Assembly: GCA_018713145.1 (NCBI GenBank)
Contig: DVFP01000029.1
Location: forward strand, 1-64,000
Length of the DNA: 64,000 bases
Direction: 5' to 3'
Origin: Candidatus Scybalocola faecavium
GTDB lineage: Bacteria > Bacillota > Clostridia > Lachnospirales > Lachnospiraceae
The notes beneath the pieces are model-generated. The model saw nothing but the letters and a program-made list of their open reading frames with translations, did no database searches and was not told the DNA's origin. Position numbers and translations under genes: made by a program. Shown piece by piece: positions 37,354 through 46,113 of the stretch. Positions within the stretch are counted from its first letter, which is position 1. Each line of letters opens with the position of its first letter.

Positions 37354-38529
37354 ATGGCTAAAAAACGTTCAGAAGGCTATCTTTCCAATAAGGAATCCCG
37401 CCGGATCTCTAAGGAAAACCGTCGGATTACCAATGAACTGGAAAAGAAGCGCAAACGTAAAAATATTCCTGAGTCAGAGTATGTGACATCTATGCATGAT
37501 AAGAATAATGCAGTGGAATTTGATAACCTCCACACGTATTTCTTTACCGATGCAGGTACAGTAAAAAGTGTAGACGGCGTTACCTTTGAAGTGCCTATTG
37601 GAAAAACCGTGGGTGTTGTTGGTGAGTCCGGCTGCGGAAAGTCTGTGACAAGTCTTTCACTGATGCAGCTGATCCAGCGCCCCCAGGGCCAGGTGGTAGA
37701 GGGAGCTGTGCGTCTTAACCTGGGTAATAAGGCGATCGATGTGACAAAAGCACCGTTAAAGGAAGTACAGAAGCTGCGTGGAAACTTTATGTCCATGATC
37801 TTTCAGGAGCCGATGACCTCTTTAAATCCTGTGTTCCGCATCGGCGCTCAGGTAGATGAGGTTATTGCCCTTCATGAAGGTGAGGGAAAGAGCAAGGAAG
37901 ATATTAAGAAACGTACCATAGAATTGCTGGACATGGTAGGAATCGCCAACAGTGAAGGCGTTTACCGTATGTATCCCCATGAGCTTTCCGGCGGTATGCG
38001 CCAGCGTGTTATGATCGCCATGGCCCTGGCCTGCAACCCTAAAGTCATTATTGCGGATGAGCCGACGACAGCCCTTGACGTAACGATCCAGGCTCAGATC
38101 CTTGATCTTTTACGCCAGTTAAAGGATAAGATCAATTCTTCCATTATGCTGATTACCCATGACCTTGGTGTCATTGCTGAAATGGCAGACTATGTTGTAG
38201 TAATGTATGCAGGCCGTGTGGTGGAAAAAGGTACAGCCGAGGAAATTTTTGAACACCCATCCCACCCATATACCATCGGCCTTATGGCATCTAAACCTGT
38301 GGTAGGAAAGAAAGTGGATAAGCTTTATTCTATCCCGGGTAAAGTGCCGAACCCGATCAATATGCCGAATTACTGTTACTTTAAAGACCGCTGTGAAATG
38401 TGCCTGGACTGCTGCAGCGGCGAGTATCCAAAAGAAGTCAGCTTATCTCCTACACATAAGGTGAGCTGCTACCGCTACTATGAAGAGAATATGTCTGAAA
38501 ATAAGGCTGACGGAAGGGAGGCGAAATAA
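37354..38529 (+). CDS. oppD: Oligopeptide ABC transporter ATPase OppD-like
   Basis: 391 residues. Walker A GESGCGKS (about 90), Q-loop [10 protein letters not shown], signature LSGGMRQRV, Walker [13 protein letters not shown] and H-loop LITHDLG are all intact. The C-terminus has the Opp-type cysteine pattern ([14 protein letters not shown]), which binds an iron-sulfur cluster in related DppD/OppD. A 45-residue basic, lysine-rich extension at the N-terminus is unusual. The last base overlaps the start of oppF. Confidence 0.95.
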   Translation: MAKKRSEGYLSNKESRRISKENRRITNELEKKRKRKNIPESEYVTSMHDKNNAVEFDNLHTYFFTDAGTVKSVDGVTFEVPIGKTVGVVGESGCGKSVTSLSLMQLIQRPQGQVVEGAVRLNLGNKAIDVTKAPLKEVQKLRGNFMSMIFQEPMTSLNPVFRIGAQVDEVIALHEGEGKSKEDIKKRTIELLDMVGIANSEGVYRMYPHELSGGMRQRVMIAMALACNPKVIIADEPTTALDVTIQAQILDLLRQLKDKINSSIMLITHDLGVIAEMADYVVVMYAGRVVEKGTAEEIFEHPSHPYTIGLMASKPVVGKKVDKLYSIPGKVPNPINMPNYCYFKDRCEMCLDCCSGEYPKEVSLSPTHKVSCYRYYEENMSENKADGREAK

Positions 38530-39554
38530 TGGCACATTCAAAAACTGAAAAGAAACTGGACTATACGCCTGTGACCTATGATCCTCAATATATTCTTATG
38601 GTAAACCACCTGAAAAAATACTTCCCCATTAAGGGCGGTATGGTATCACATGTGGTTGGCCATGTAAAGGCTGTGGACGGTGTTACCTTTAATTTAAAGC
38701 GAGGAGCTACCATGGGCCTTGTTGGTGAATCCGGCTGCGGAAAAAGTACAACAGGACGTACGATTCTCAGACTTTCCGGCGAAAAAACGGATGGACAGGT
38801 ATTATTTAATGGACAGGAAGTTTATGATCTTTCCAATAAGGAAATGCGTGCCCTGCGTCCAAAGATGCAGATCATTTTCCAGGATCCCTTTTCCAGCCTT
38901 TCACCAAGACTTCCGGTAGGTGAGATCATTGGTGAAGCGGTAAGAGAGCATAATCTGGTGCCAAAGGCTGAATTTAATGACTACATTGACCAGGTTATGG
39001 ATAACTGCGGTCTCCAGCCTTTCCATAAGGACCGTTATCCTCATGAGTTTTCCGGCGGTCAGCGCCAGAGAATTTGTATTGCCAGAGCTTTGGCCTTAAA
39101 TCCGGAATTTATCGTGTGCGATGAACCTGTATCTGCTCTTGATGTGTCTATCCAGGCCCAGATCATCAACCTGTTAAAGGATCTTCAGGAAAAATATAAC
39201 CTGACTTACCTGTTTATTTCCCACGACCTTTCTGTGGTTGAGCATATTTCCGACCATGTAGGTGTTATGTATCTGGGAAATCTGGTAGAATACGGTGAAA
39301 CAGAGGATATTTTCCGTGAACCTTTGCATCCTTATACAAAGGCTCTGTTCTCTGCCATTCCTATTCCGGATCCCAAGGCTAAGATGAACCGTATCGTGCT
39401 CCAGGGCTCTATCCCATCCCCGGCTAATCCGCCGGCAGGATGTAAGTTCCATACCCGCTGCCAATACTGTATGGAGCGGTGTAAGAGTGAGGTACCGGTT
39501 CAGAAGGAGATCGAACCCGGACATTTTGTAAGATGTCATTTATATGATAAATAA
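38529..39554 (+). CDS. oppF: Oligopeptide ABC transporter ATPase OppF-like
   Basis: 341 residues. Walker [11 protein letters not shown]-loop [10 protein letters not shown], signature FSGGQRQRI, Walker [13 protein letters not shown] and H-loop FISHDLS are intact. The C-terminal [14 protein letters not shown] is the cysteine motif of the family. It pairs with OppD as the ATP-hydrolysing heterodimer. Its ATG overlaps the oppD stop (TAATG), so translation is coupled. Confidence 0.95.
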   Translation: MAHSKTEKKLDYTPVTYDPQYILMVNHLKKYFPIKGGMVSHVVGHVKAVDGVTFNLKRGATMGLVGESGCGKSTTGRTILRLSGEKTDGQVLFNGQEVYDLSNKEMRALRPKMQIIFQDPFSSLSPRLPVGEIIGEAVREHNLVPKAEFNDYIDQVMDNCGLQPFHKDRYPHEFSGGQRQRICIARALALNPEFIVCDEPVSALDVSIQAQIINLLKDLQEKYNLTYLFISHDLSVVEHISDHVGVMYLGNLVEYGETEDIFREPLHPYTKALFSAIPIPDPKAKMNRIVLQGSIPSPANPPAGCKFHTRCQYCMERCKSEVPVQKEIEPGHFVRCHLYDK

Positions 39555-39576
39555 ATAAGGCAGGACGGCGCTGTAG

Positions 39577-39612
39577 GGCCGGACGGCGGTTTGAGCCGCC
39601 GCCCGGCCTTTC
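39577..39612 (+). terminator. GC-rich terminator after oppF
   Basis: GGCCGG-CGGCGG pairs with CCGCCG-CCGGCC with one facing mismatch, then a short T stretch (TTTC). Confidence 0.7.
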
Positions 39613-39646
39613 AAACCAACACTGGTCTTTTAAAAAGGAGATTTTT

Positions 39647-39862
39647 ATGCGAGACAAAGATGAGGAAAATCCGGTTAAGTTTTATGACGAGGGAGAAAAT
39701 ACAGAGGATCAGGAACCCAAAATGATTCCAAACTCAGAACTTACTCCAAAAGAGCGCCGCTGGGTGATTCTTGGTGCTTTGTCCAGCGCTCTGCTCATCG
39801 GCCTGGTTTTTATGGTAGGATTGGGGATCATAGTGGCGCTTATGATAATCTTCTGGGTATAA
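39647..39862 (+). CDS. Small single-helix membrane protein
   Basis: 71 residues: an acidic cytoplasmic N-terminus (DKDEENPVKFYDEGEN), the short basic KERRW, and one long hydrophobic stretch (about 41-70) that reaches the C-terminus. AAAAGGAGA before the ATG supports expression. No family is recognised. It follows the opp operon terminator by 35 bases and may be read through from it. Confidence 0.7.
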   Translation: MRDKDEENPVKFYDEGENTEDQEPKMIPNSELTPKERRWVILGALSSALLIGLVFMVGLGIIVALMIIFWV

Positions 39863-39939
39863 AAGCCTGCCAGTGGGGACAGATTTTGGTATCTTGTCTG
39901 GAAATGAGGCGTGGCCTTTGGCATTGCCAGGGGGTTTTT

Positions 39940-39990
39940 AAGTAAACTCTACGGCTACCAAGGATAAAATTGCTATTAGAGCCGAAATCG
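39940..39990 (-). repeat. Stray copy of the TTGGTAGCCGAAG repeat family
   Basis: Read on the minus strand, the sequence gives CTAATAGCAATTTTATCC then TTGGTAGCCGTAGAGTTTA, matching units A/B of the 53-bp array at 57168-57485 (GCAATTTTACCC then TTGGTAGCCGAAGAATTTA) at most positions. It shows the repeat is dispersed and occurs in both orientations. Confidence 0.65.
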
Positions 39991-40052
39991 CGAATGTTTC
40001 CGGTTGTCTGTAACCAACACTTTCCATGTAAAAATATGGAAACAAAAAGTCC

Positions 40053-40081
40053 TTGACAAATCTGTAAAAAAGGAATAATAT
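40053..40081 (+). promoter_or_regulatory. Promoter of tRNA-Asn
   Basis: TTGACA (40053-40058), 17-base spacer, TAATAT (40076-40081), ending ten bases before the tRNA. Confidence 0.85.
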
Positions 40082-40091
40082 TAACACATAT

Positions 40092-40164
40092 TCCTCCTTA
40101 GCTCAGTCGGTAGAGCATTCGGCTGTTAACCGAAGTGTCGCTGGTTCGAGCCCGGCAGGGGGAG
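40092..40164 (+). tRNA. tRNA-Asn (GTT)
   Basis: A full cloverleaf: acceptor TCCTCCT/AGGGGGA (one G-T pair), D-arm with AGCTCAGTCGGTAGAGC, anticodon stem TCGGC... with loop CTGTTAA and anticodon GTT at 40125-40127, T-arm GCTGG-TTCGAGC-CCGGC. The 3' CCA is not encoded. Asn decoding follows from GTT. Confidence 0.95.
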
Positions 40165-40168
40165 CACT

Positions 40169-40220
40169 AAAAACCTTTTGTCTTTATGGTAATAAGATAC
40201 TACCAGGGCAGAAGGTTTTT
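40169..40220 (+). terminator. Terminator after tRNA-Asn
   Basis: AAAAACCTTTTG (40169-40180) pairs with CAGAAGGTTTTT (40209-40220), with a 28-base loop. The right arm ends in five Ts. Confidence 0.65.
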
Positions 40221-40261
40221 CTGCGTTTAGCGCTGATACAGTATGGCTGCTGTACATTCAG

Positions 40262-40384
40262 AGTAACAGACAGTCCGGTTGCCCATTTACCAGACCGTGA
40301 GAAAATGGATTCAAGAGTGCAAAAACCTTTTAAAATCCCCCGAAAGCGATTTTAAAAGGTTTTTGCACGTAACAGTTCCAGCCA
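40262..40384 (-). repeat. Structured repeat family, copy 4 (minus strand)
   Basis: On the minus strand the order is GGAACTGTTAC, a perfect 21-bp hairpin (40317-40337 with 40348-40368), linker TCTTGAATCC...TCACGGTCTG, a second hairpin (40273-40279 with 40289-40295) and TGTCTGTTAC. The same order and linkers occur at 52006-52134, but the stem sequences are different. Confidence 0.7.
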
Positions 40385-40431
40385 AACGGATACCATTCAG
40401 ACGGCCTAAATAATTTTGGGCTTGCGAAAGA

Positions 40432-40459
40432 AATAAAGATATGCTATTATTTTTATAAT
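40432..40459 (+). promoter_or_regulatory. Possible promoter of the small RNA/attenuator before corA
   Basis: TTGCGA (40432-40437), 16-base spacer, TATAAT (40454-40459). It is placed correctly for a transcript that ends at the terminator near 40566. Confidence 0.5.
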
Positions 40460-40465
40460 GTTGAT

Positions 40466-40566
40466 AATTCATGTGATCGGTTGGTTTCATCTGCGGTTAC
40501 AGGAAATTATTCAAGGCTAAAGCGCCGCAGAAACCCGTAAATATTCTGTTTACGGGTTTATTTTTT
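40466..40566 (+). ncRNA. Candidate small RNA or attenuator leader
   Basis: A 100-base stretch runs from a likely transcription start to an intrinsic terminator (AAACCCGTAAA 40531-40541 with TTTACGGGTTT 40549-40559, then ATTTTTT). GGTTT (40483-40487) and CTGCGG (40491-40496) pair with CCGCAG (40525-40530) and AAACC (40531-40535); the last five bases are shared with the terminator arm, so the two folds exclude each other. This is the form of a riboswitch or attenuator, or of a stand-alone RNA. I recognise no known class. corA starts 230 bases downstream. Confidence 0.45.
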
Positions 40567-40568
40567 GT

Positions 40569-40726
40569 GCGATATACCCGGCAAGCGCCTGCCGCACTTG
40601 TGCGGGCAGGCATTTGCCGGGTAACGGTCAGCGAGCGGCAGTGGCCGCGAGCGGACAGCGATATACCCGGCAAGCGCCTGCCGCACTTGTGCGGGCAGGC
40701 ATTTGCCGGGTAACGGTCAGCGAGCG
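40569..40726. repeat. Two identical 69-bp direct repeats, each a strong hairpin
   Basis: 40569-40637 and 40658-40726 are identical over 69 bases and separated by 20. Each contains an inverted repeat, TACCCGGCAA..GCCTGCCGCAC against GTGCGGGCAGGC..TTGCCGGGTA, with a two-base loop region. The gap (GCAGTGGCCGCGAGCGGACA) repeats GCGAGCG. A recent duplication of a mobile hairpin element is likely. Confidence 0.85.
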
Positions 40727-40798
40727 TCTGCTGCGCCTAAAGCATCCTTTCTGGCAGGATGACTTAAAAATCTGAATATGAGAAGGAGGAGATTGTGA

Positions 40799-41746
40799 AT
40801 GATAAAAATGTATAAAACCTCAGGTGACCAGATCAGGCAGATCGATCATCTTGAGCCTGGAAGCTGGATCAGCGTGGTGGCTCCCACTGAAGATGAAAAA
40901 GAATATTTGATCCGGGAAATCGGTATCACCCCTGAATTTGTCCAGGCATCATTAGATGAAGAAGAAAGCTCTCATATTGACTATGATGATGAGTCTGATC
41001 AGACGCTTGTGATTATTGACTGTCCCTGTACGGAAAAATCGGACTTAACCTATGGAAAGATTACTCTCCAGTATTCTACCATGCCTCTGGCGATTATTTC
41101 TATGAAAGGCTATATTATTACAATCTCATTATATGATAATGTTAGTATCCAGGATATGGAAAGCGGAAAAGTTAAGGGGCTGCGCACAGAGATGAAAACA
41201 CGTTTTTTGCTGATCCTTTTATTCCGCATTTCTCAGCGGTACCTGGTTTGTCTTCGGGAGATTGACCGATTGTCCTCCTTTACAGAGCAGAGCCTTCACA
41301 AATCCATGCAGAATAAGGAATTGATCCAGATGCTTGGTCTGGAAAAATCTTTAGTATATTTTTCTACATCATTAAAGGCTGATGAGGTGACTTTAACTAA
41401 GATTACCCGGGGAAAGCTGATCAAGCTTTACGATGATGATCAGGAGCTTTTAGAGGATGTGCTTATTGAGATTCATCAGGCCATGGAAATGTGTAATATC
41501 TATTCAAACATTCTTTCAGGAACTATGGATGCATTTGCCTCTGTAATTTCTAATAACTTGAATATTGTTATGAAGGTTTTAACTGTGATCACGATTGTTA
41601 TGGCCATTCCCAATATTATATTCAGTTTTTACGGAATGAATGTGACCGGACTTCCGGTAGCAATCTGGTGGTTCCCAACAATGCTTGCTGTCATTGCTTG
41701 TGTGATCGCTACAATCATTTTTATTAAAAAAGATATGTTTCACTGA
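40799..41746 (+). CDS. corA: CorA-family divalent cation channel
   Basis: 315 residues, the normal length. A long cytoplasmic domain is followed by two C-terminal helices, with the CorA signature YGMNV between them (about residue 279). IIFIKKDMFH is the basic tail. CorA proteins are pentameric Mg2+ or Co2+ channels; this branch is sometimes specific for other metals, which the sequence cannot tell. AAGGAGGAG at 40783 precedes the ATG at 40799. Upstream is the candidate attenuator, so metal-dependent control is a possibility only. Confidence 0.93.
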   Translation: MIKMYKTSGDQIRQIDHLEPGSWISVVAPTEDEKEYLIREIGITPEFVQASLDEEESSHIDYDDESDQTLVIIDCPCTEKSDLTYGKITLQYSTMPLAIISMKGYIITISLYDNVSIQDMESGKVKGLRTEMKTRFLLILLFRISQRYLVCLREIDRLSSFTEQSLHKSMQNKELIQMLGLEKSLVYFSTSLKADEVTLTKITRGKLIKLYDDDQELLEDVLIEIHQAMEMCNIYSNILSGTMDAFASVISNNLNIVMKVLTVITIVMAIPNIIFSFYGMNVTGLPVAIWWFPTMLAVIACVIATIIFIKKDMFH

Positions 41747-41754
41747 TTAATATG

Positions 41755-41846
41755 ATGAGACAAGCGACAAAAGGTCATGCGGGCTGCGCTTGCGCAGGCA
41801 AGCGTGACTTTGTGTCGCGCAAAGCGCGGAGCAATCCGTGTCTCAT
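41755..41846. repeat. Nested inverted-repeat element after corA
   Basis: ATGAGACA (41755-41762) pairs with TGTCTCAT (41839-41846); inside, 41764-41780 pairs with 41802-41818 at 14 of 17 positions, enclosing a TGCGCTTGCGCA palindrome; GCGCAAAGCGC follows. Several nested stems make a compact cruciform-like unit. It contains an open frame, but no ribosome binding site or protein pattern. Confidence 0.6.
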
Positions 41847-41876
41847 GCCCATTAGTCGGGCAACTCATATGATAAT

Positions 41877-41930
41877 ACCAGGGTTAAATAGACATGCTTG
41901 TATGAATAAGCATGTCTATTTGACTTTAAC
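41877..41930. repeat. CCAGGGTCAAAT-family inverted repeat, second copy
   Basis: It opens with ACCAGGGTTAAAT. The core arms AAATAGACATGCTT (41886-41899) and AAGCATGTCTATTT (41908-41921) are perfect complements around an eight-base loop and end in TGACTTT. The stem sequence differs from the copy at 24895 while pairing is kept. Confidence 0.65.
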
Positions 41931-41945
41931 AACTGTATAATGTCA

Positions 41946-42001
41946 GTGTCAAAAAAGTCATGTTTTTCATGTTTGCATTGTAAACACGACCTTTTGATCC
42001 C
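41946..42001. repeat. CCAGGGTCAAAT-family inverted repeat, third copy
   Basis: GTGTCAAAAAAGTCATGTTT (41946-41965) pairs with 41982-42001 (AAACACGACCTTTTGATCCC) at most positions. It ends in CCCAACATTAT, like the copy at 55602 (CCCAACATCAT). It lies in front of the helicase gene and overlaps the upstream part of its open frame, arguing that this part is not translated. Confidence 0.6.
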
Positions 42002-42053
42002 AACATTATTTTTAGAGATAAGGGCATTCCTGCCTTTATATATGGAGGGGAAA

Positions 42054-45000
42054 ATGAAAGAAAATACAAAACCTGCAGTCTCCCGTCCGGTTCCGGGACA
42101 GAGCCGGGAAGCAGAGGAAGCTCAGCTGAGGCAAATCATTGAGATTGCCCAGCGGAATTTGGAAAAGACAGACCGGGAAGTGGAAAAACTGTCCGGGGAG
42201 CTTCATGAACTTATGGAATCCTATGGACCTAAAGATAAAGAGGCTTTATCCATGCTGCGCAATACACAGCTGCAGTTTCAGGAAAGCCGCAGGGATCTGT
42301 TAAGGCTTCAGAAGGCCAGAAAAAAGCCCTATTTTGGCCGTATTGATTTTAAAGATCCGAGACAGGCTCAGGAGGAATCCTACTATATAGGCAGGGTGGG
42401 GATCGCAAAAACGCTGTCTGAGCCGGCGGTAATTGACTGGAGAGCACCGGTGGCCTCAGTATATTATGAAAATAAATCCGGACGGTGCAGCTATACAGTA
42501 AAAAATGAAGGCACTTATCAGGTAGATCTGAAACTGAAACGCTCCTATGAAATTGAAAATGACCGGCTGGTAGATTTTTTTGATTCGGATGTGGTGGCCA
42601 ATGATACATTACTGACCAAGTATCTGGCGAAAAATAAAAGCGCGGTTCTTGGAGAGATTATTGCAACGATTCAGGAAGAGCAAAATGCCATTATCCGAAA
42701 GTCACCGAAGATGAATCTCATTGTTCAGGGAGTGGCAGGATCGGGAAAAACGACGGTAGCTATGCACAGGATCTCTTATATTTTATATAATTATGAAGAT
42801 GAGTTTTTACCCAGGGATTTTTATATTATCGGGAGCAATGAGATTTTGCTTAACTACATTACCAGCGCTCTGCCGGATCTGGATGTGTACGGGGTTACTC
42901 AGATGACCATGGAACAGCTTTTTATCCGGCTTCTTTATGAAGATTGGGATGAAAAGCTGTATAAAATCTGTAATGCTGATGTGTCAGCGGCGGTGAAAGG
43001 GAGTCTTCAGTGGTTTAATGATCTGGAGGTTTTTTGTGACATCTATGAACGGAAAAATATCCCCTTGGAAGATGTTACTGTGGAAAATACGGGGACGCTT
43101 TTGATGGATTCCCAGTCCATTATACGTTGTCTCAAAGAGCGGAAAACGTTGTCCATGCAGGAAAAGATCAATACCCTTAACGCGATCCTTATGTCCAAAC
43201 TGGAAAATGAGCTGTCTGGAAGATATGTGACCTATCCATTGGAGGAGCGCAGATCTATCCAGCGGCAGTATCGGTGGCATTTTGGGAAAAAGTCGTGGAA
43301 AGGTTCGATTTTTCAGGTATATGAGGAATTTCTCGCTGACCAGGCCGCCAAAGGTATATCGGTTTCCTATCAGGAAAATATTTTTGACCTTTATGATTTA
43401 GCCGCATTAGCTTATATTTATAAGAGGATTAAAGAAGCAGACGGTATCCGGGAGGCCAGTCATGTGATCATCGATGAGGCCCAGGACTTTGGGATGATGG
43501 CTTACGGTGCTTTGGATTACTGCCTGAGGGGCTGTACTTATACGATTATGGGGGATGTGTCTCAGAATATCCATTACGGTTATGGCCTAAATGACTGGGA
43601 GGAGCTGAAAAGGCTTATTCTTCCCGCAGATGGCACAGGTTTTTGCCTGTTGAAAAAAAGCTACAGAAATACTGTTGAAATTTCAAATTTTGCAACAAAT
43701 ATCCTTCGCCACGGCAGCTTTGCCGTTTATCCGGTGGAGCCTTTGCGCCGCCATGGCAGTCCGGTTGCTCAGATTCCCTGTGACAGTGATGAGCAGATGA
43801 TTCAGGAGACAAAGAAGGCGATACTTCAGTGGCAGGCTCAGGGCAGAGAGACGATCGCCGTCATTTGCCGGGATGCGTCTCAGGCGGCCTTCGTCAGCTC
43901 AGAACTTAAAAAATACATTGCCCTGGCAGACAGTGATCCTAAGACGGCTGCATTTACTCAGGGCGTCATGGTCCTAACAGTTGAATATACGAAGGGACTG
44001 GAGTTTGACTGTGTAGTGCTTTACGATCCATCTGTCCGGCATTATCCGGCGGAGGATTCTTGCGTAAAGCTGTTATATGTGGCCGCTACCCGTGCTCTTC
44101 ATGAGCTTGCTATTGTGTGGCAGGGAGAACTGACCCCGCTTATTGCAGAGCCTGTGGATGGGGCGAAGAAGATGACTATGTTCACGGACAAAGGGACCGG
44201 AATGGATAATAACGCTGCGGAAGGAAAAAAAGCCTTTCCAGGTAAAAGCACAGTTTCCGCAGGCAAGACGCTTTCGGACCCGGGAGACGTAAATGAGGCG
44301 GAGGCTGAAAAGACAGCGGTGTCTCAAAAAACGCCGGCCCTTCCTGTAAATGCGTCTAAATATCATTTTGGAGACTGTCCGGAGGTAGGCAGGCTGCGGC
44401 CGGTTCCGGGAAAATCTCTGGGGAATGTGGCCACTTCCCAAAATACAGACTGGGCGATTAAAGAAATTAAAAAGACCAAGAAATGCCTTTATCTTATCAG
44501 TCGAGCCGGGACGCTGCGGCTGTCACCCCTTGCTCCCGGGATTATCCGGGTCCAGTTTAAATCCGGAAAAACGGAGCCTTTTAAGGCTGGCTATTGGAAT
44601 TACCAGCCAGAGCGCCTGCCGGATTGGTCTGCCCGGGCCGGACAGACCTTTGTAGAAGCTGTGACCAAAGAGCTTGCGGTACGGATCGATAAGAAAACCG
44701 GAGCACTTGCATTTTTTAACCGGGCAGGTAAGAGGCTCCTGACAGAGGATGTCCGTATGCCAAGACTTGTCCGGGAGCAAAGCGGGTGCATGGAAACGTG
44801 GAACTATTTTTCCTGGGACAAGGGAGAAAAGCTTTATGCCAAGGGGATTCTTCCCAGTGATCTGGAACGGATGAACAATAAAGCCAGATATATCAGCTTT
44901 GGCGGAATGAAAATGCGCATGCCGCTGATCTTATCGGATGCCGGCTATGGCATAGCTGTGGCTGCCGGACAGACGGTCATGTGCTGCGATATTTCTATGT

Positions 45001-45110
45001 ATGGCACATTCCTTTTTACAGACAAAAGCGACCAGATTGATTACTATTTTCTGTATGGCAAGGGGGATGAGGGGATATTGGAGATGTATAAGAGATGCTG
45101 TTCACAGTAA
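42054..45110 (+). CDS. HelD-like superfamily 1 helicase fused to a GH31 N-terminal-like domain
   Basis: 1,018 residues. Residues 1-700 are a HelD/UvrD-type protein: a coiled-coil arm (LRQIIEIAQRNLEKTDREVE, from about 22), the HelD-specific KPYFGRIDF and VIDWRAPVAS, Walker A GVAGSGKTT (226-234), HVIIDEAQDF, the SYRNT motif and YVAATRALHE. HelD clears stalled RNA polymerase. An 100-residue low-complexity linker follows. From about 800 to the end the protein resembles the beta-sandwich N-terminal domain of family 31 glycosidases: LRLSPLAPGIIRVQF, MPLILSDAGYGIAV, IDYYFLYGKG and EMYKRCC, stopping exactly where the catalytic barrel would begin. Thus no glycosidase activity is expected. GGAGGGG at 42044-42050 sets the start at 42054. 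Confidence 0.85.
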   Translation: MKENTKPAVSRPVPGQSREAEEAQLRQIIEIAQRNLEKTDREVEKLSGELHELMESYGPKDKEALSMLRNTQLQFQESRRDLLRLQKARKKPYFGRIDFKDPRQAQEESYYIGRVGIAKTLSEPAVIDWRAPVASVYYENKSGRCSYTVKNEGTYQVDLKLKRSYEIENDRLVDFFDSDVVANDTLLTKYLAKNKSAVLGEIIATIQEEQNAIIRKSPKMNLIVQGVAGSGKTTVAMHRISYILYNYEDEFLPRDFYIIGSNEILLNYITSALPDLDVYGVTQMTMEQLFIRLLYEDWDEKLYKICNADVSAAVKGSLQWFNDLEVFCDIYERKNIPLEDVTVENTGTLLMDSQSIIRCLKERKTLSMQEKINTLNAILMSKLENELSGRYVTYPLEERRSIQRQYRWHFGKKSWKGSIFQVYEEFLADQAAKGISVSYQENIFDLYDLAALAYIYKRIKEADGIREASHVIIDEAQDFGMMAYGALDYCLRGCTYTIMGDVSQNIHYGYGLNDWEELKRLILPADGTGFCLLKKSYRNTVEISNFATNILRHGSFAVYPVEPLRRHGSPVAQIPCDSDEQMIQETKKAILQWQAQGRETIAVICRDASQAAFVSSELKKYIALADSDPKTAAFTQGVMVLTVEYTKGLEFDCVVLYDPSVRHYPAEDSCVKLLYVAATRALHELAIVWQGELTPLIAEPVDGAKKMTMFTDKGTGMDNNAAEGKKAFPGKSTVSAGKTLSDPGDVNEAEAEKTAVSQKTPALPVNASKYHFGDCPEVGRLRPVPGKSLGNVATSQNTDWAIKEIKKTKKCLYLISRAGTLRLSPLAPGIIRVQFKSGKTEPFKAGYWNYQPERLPDWSARAGQTFVEAVTKELAVRIDKKTGALAFFNRAGKRLLTEDVRMPRLVREQSGCMETWNYFSWDKGEKLYAKGILPSDLERMNNKARYISFGGMKMRMPLILSDAGYGIAVAAGQTVMCCDISMYGTFLFTDKSDQIDYYFLYGKGDEGILEMYKRCCSQ

Positions 45111-45188
45111 TTATGCGTTACTCTCGCGGGACGCTAAGGCGAATATTGAATTACTGTAGGTTCCGTGGTAGAATTAGGGTACAGATAA

Positions 45189-46046
45189 AACAGTTGTGCA
45201 GGAGGATGGAAAGACCGGGGGACGCCGAAGGTTAGTGAGATTGCAGTACATCAGGATGTACCAGATTCCACGGATGCAGAACAATCTTCAATGAGCGGTA
45301 GTGACCGGGTGAAAGGATCATCCACAGAAGATGTTTCTATCCGGGAAGGCAGCGTAAGATATGACATCCGCTTCGTTGTGCGTGTGCCGAAGAATGATGA
45401 GCGGATAGAAATTATTGTAAATATTGAAATACAGAATAAAGATAAGTCAGGGTATCCGATTCCCAAGCGTGGCATATATTATGGTTCAAGACTTATATCT
45501 GCTCAACGAGGGACAATATTTAAAAATCAGGAATACGGAAAGATAAAAAAAGTAGTATCGATTTGGATATGTGAAAATTCTGCAAGGGAGCGTTCGGATA
45601 CAATAAATGAATATTATTTTCAAGAGAAATGCAGACGAGGCTCATATCAGGAGATAAAGGAAAATTATGATTTGATGCGGGTCATTATCATGCGTTTGGG
45701 GCCGCAGGGAGAAAACAGTGAGGATGATGCCATACGACTTCTTAGCAAAGTTTTTTCCACTGAACGTTCAGCAGAGGATAAAAAGAAGATATTATCCAAG
45801 GAATTTCATATTGATATTACTGAGGAAATCAGCCAGGAGGTGAACCATATGTGTAATTTGAGTACAGGGATTTTAGAAAAAGGTATAGAAAAAGGCAGAA
45901 TCGAAGGCGCTTTGGAAATGTTGTTTAATTTGGTTAAAAAGGGAATCCTTACGATTTCTGTTGCGGCTCAGCAGGCGGATATGGATCCCTCAGTGTTTGA
46001 GCAGCAATATAATACATGGAAATCAAAGCTGACATATAATAAATAA
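45189..46046 (+). pseudogene. PD-(D/E)XK nuclease-family transposase-like protein, 5' truncated
   Basis: The frame is open from 45189 to 46046. Family members (Rpn/PDDEXK_2 type) begin with about 60 helical residues that are absent here; homology begins at GTPKVSEIAVHQD (about 45222), upstream of the first ATG (45291), and continues through the catalytic YDIRF and VNIEIQNKD, YYGSRLISAQ, ICENSARER and HMCNLSTGILEKGIEKG. The only ATG next to a good ribosome site (AGGAGG, ATG 45206) is in another frame and stops after nine codons. The gene has therefore probably lost its 5' end. If translation starts at ATG 45291, a 251-residue product retaining the nuclease core is possible. Confidence 0.7.
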
Positions 46047-46113
46047 AATAACAATGAGGACTTTGTATCCTCAACCAGATGACATTTCCAGGTTAAAAAT
46101 TTTACGTAAGCCG

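Noticed and set aside
40466..40566. M-box or fluoride riboswitch before corA
   Set aside because: None of the conserved bases of those classes that I know are present.
41752..41940. 62-codon frame after corA
   Set aside because: It covers the nested inverted repeats and has no protein pattern.
42054..45110. Two separate genes (helicase and glycosidase) joined by a sequencing error
   Set aside because: The frame is open throughout with a low-complexity linker, and the glycosidase barrel does not follow, so a simple frameshift between two genes does not explain it.
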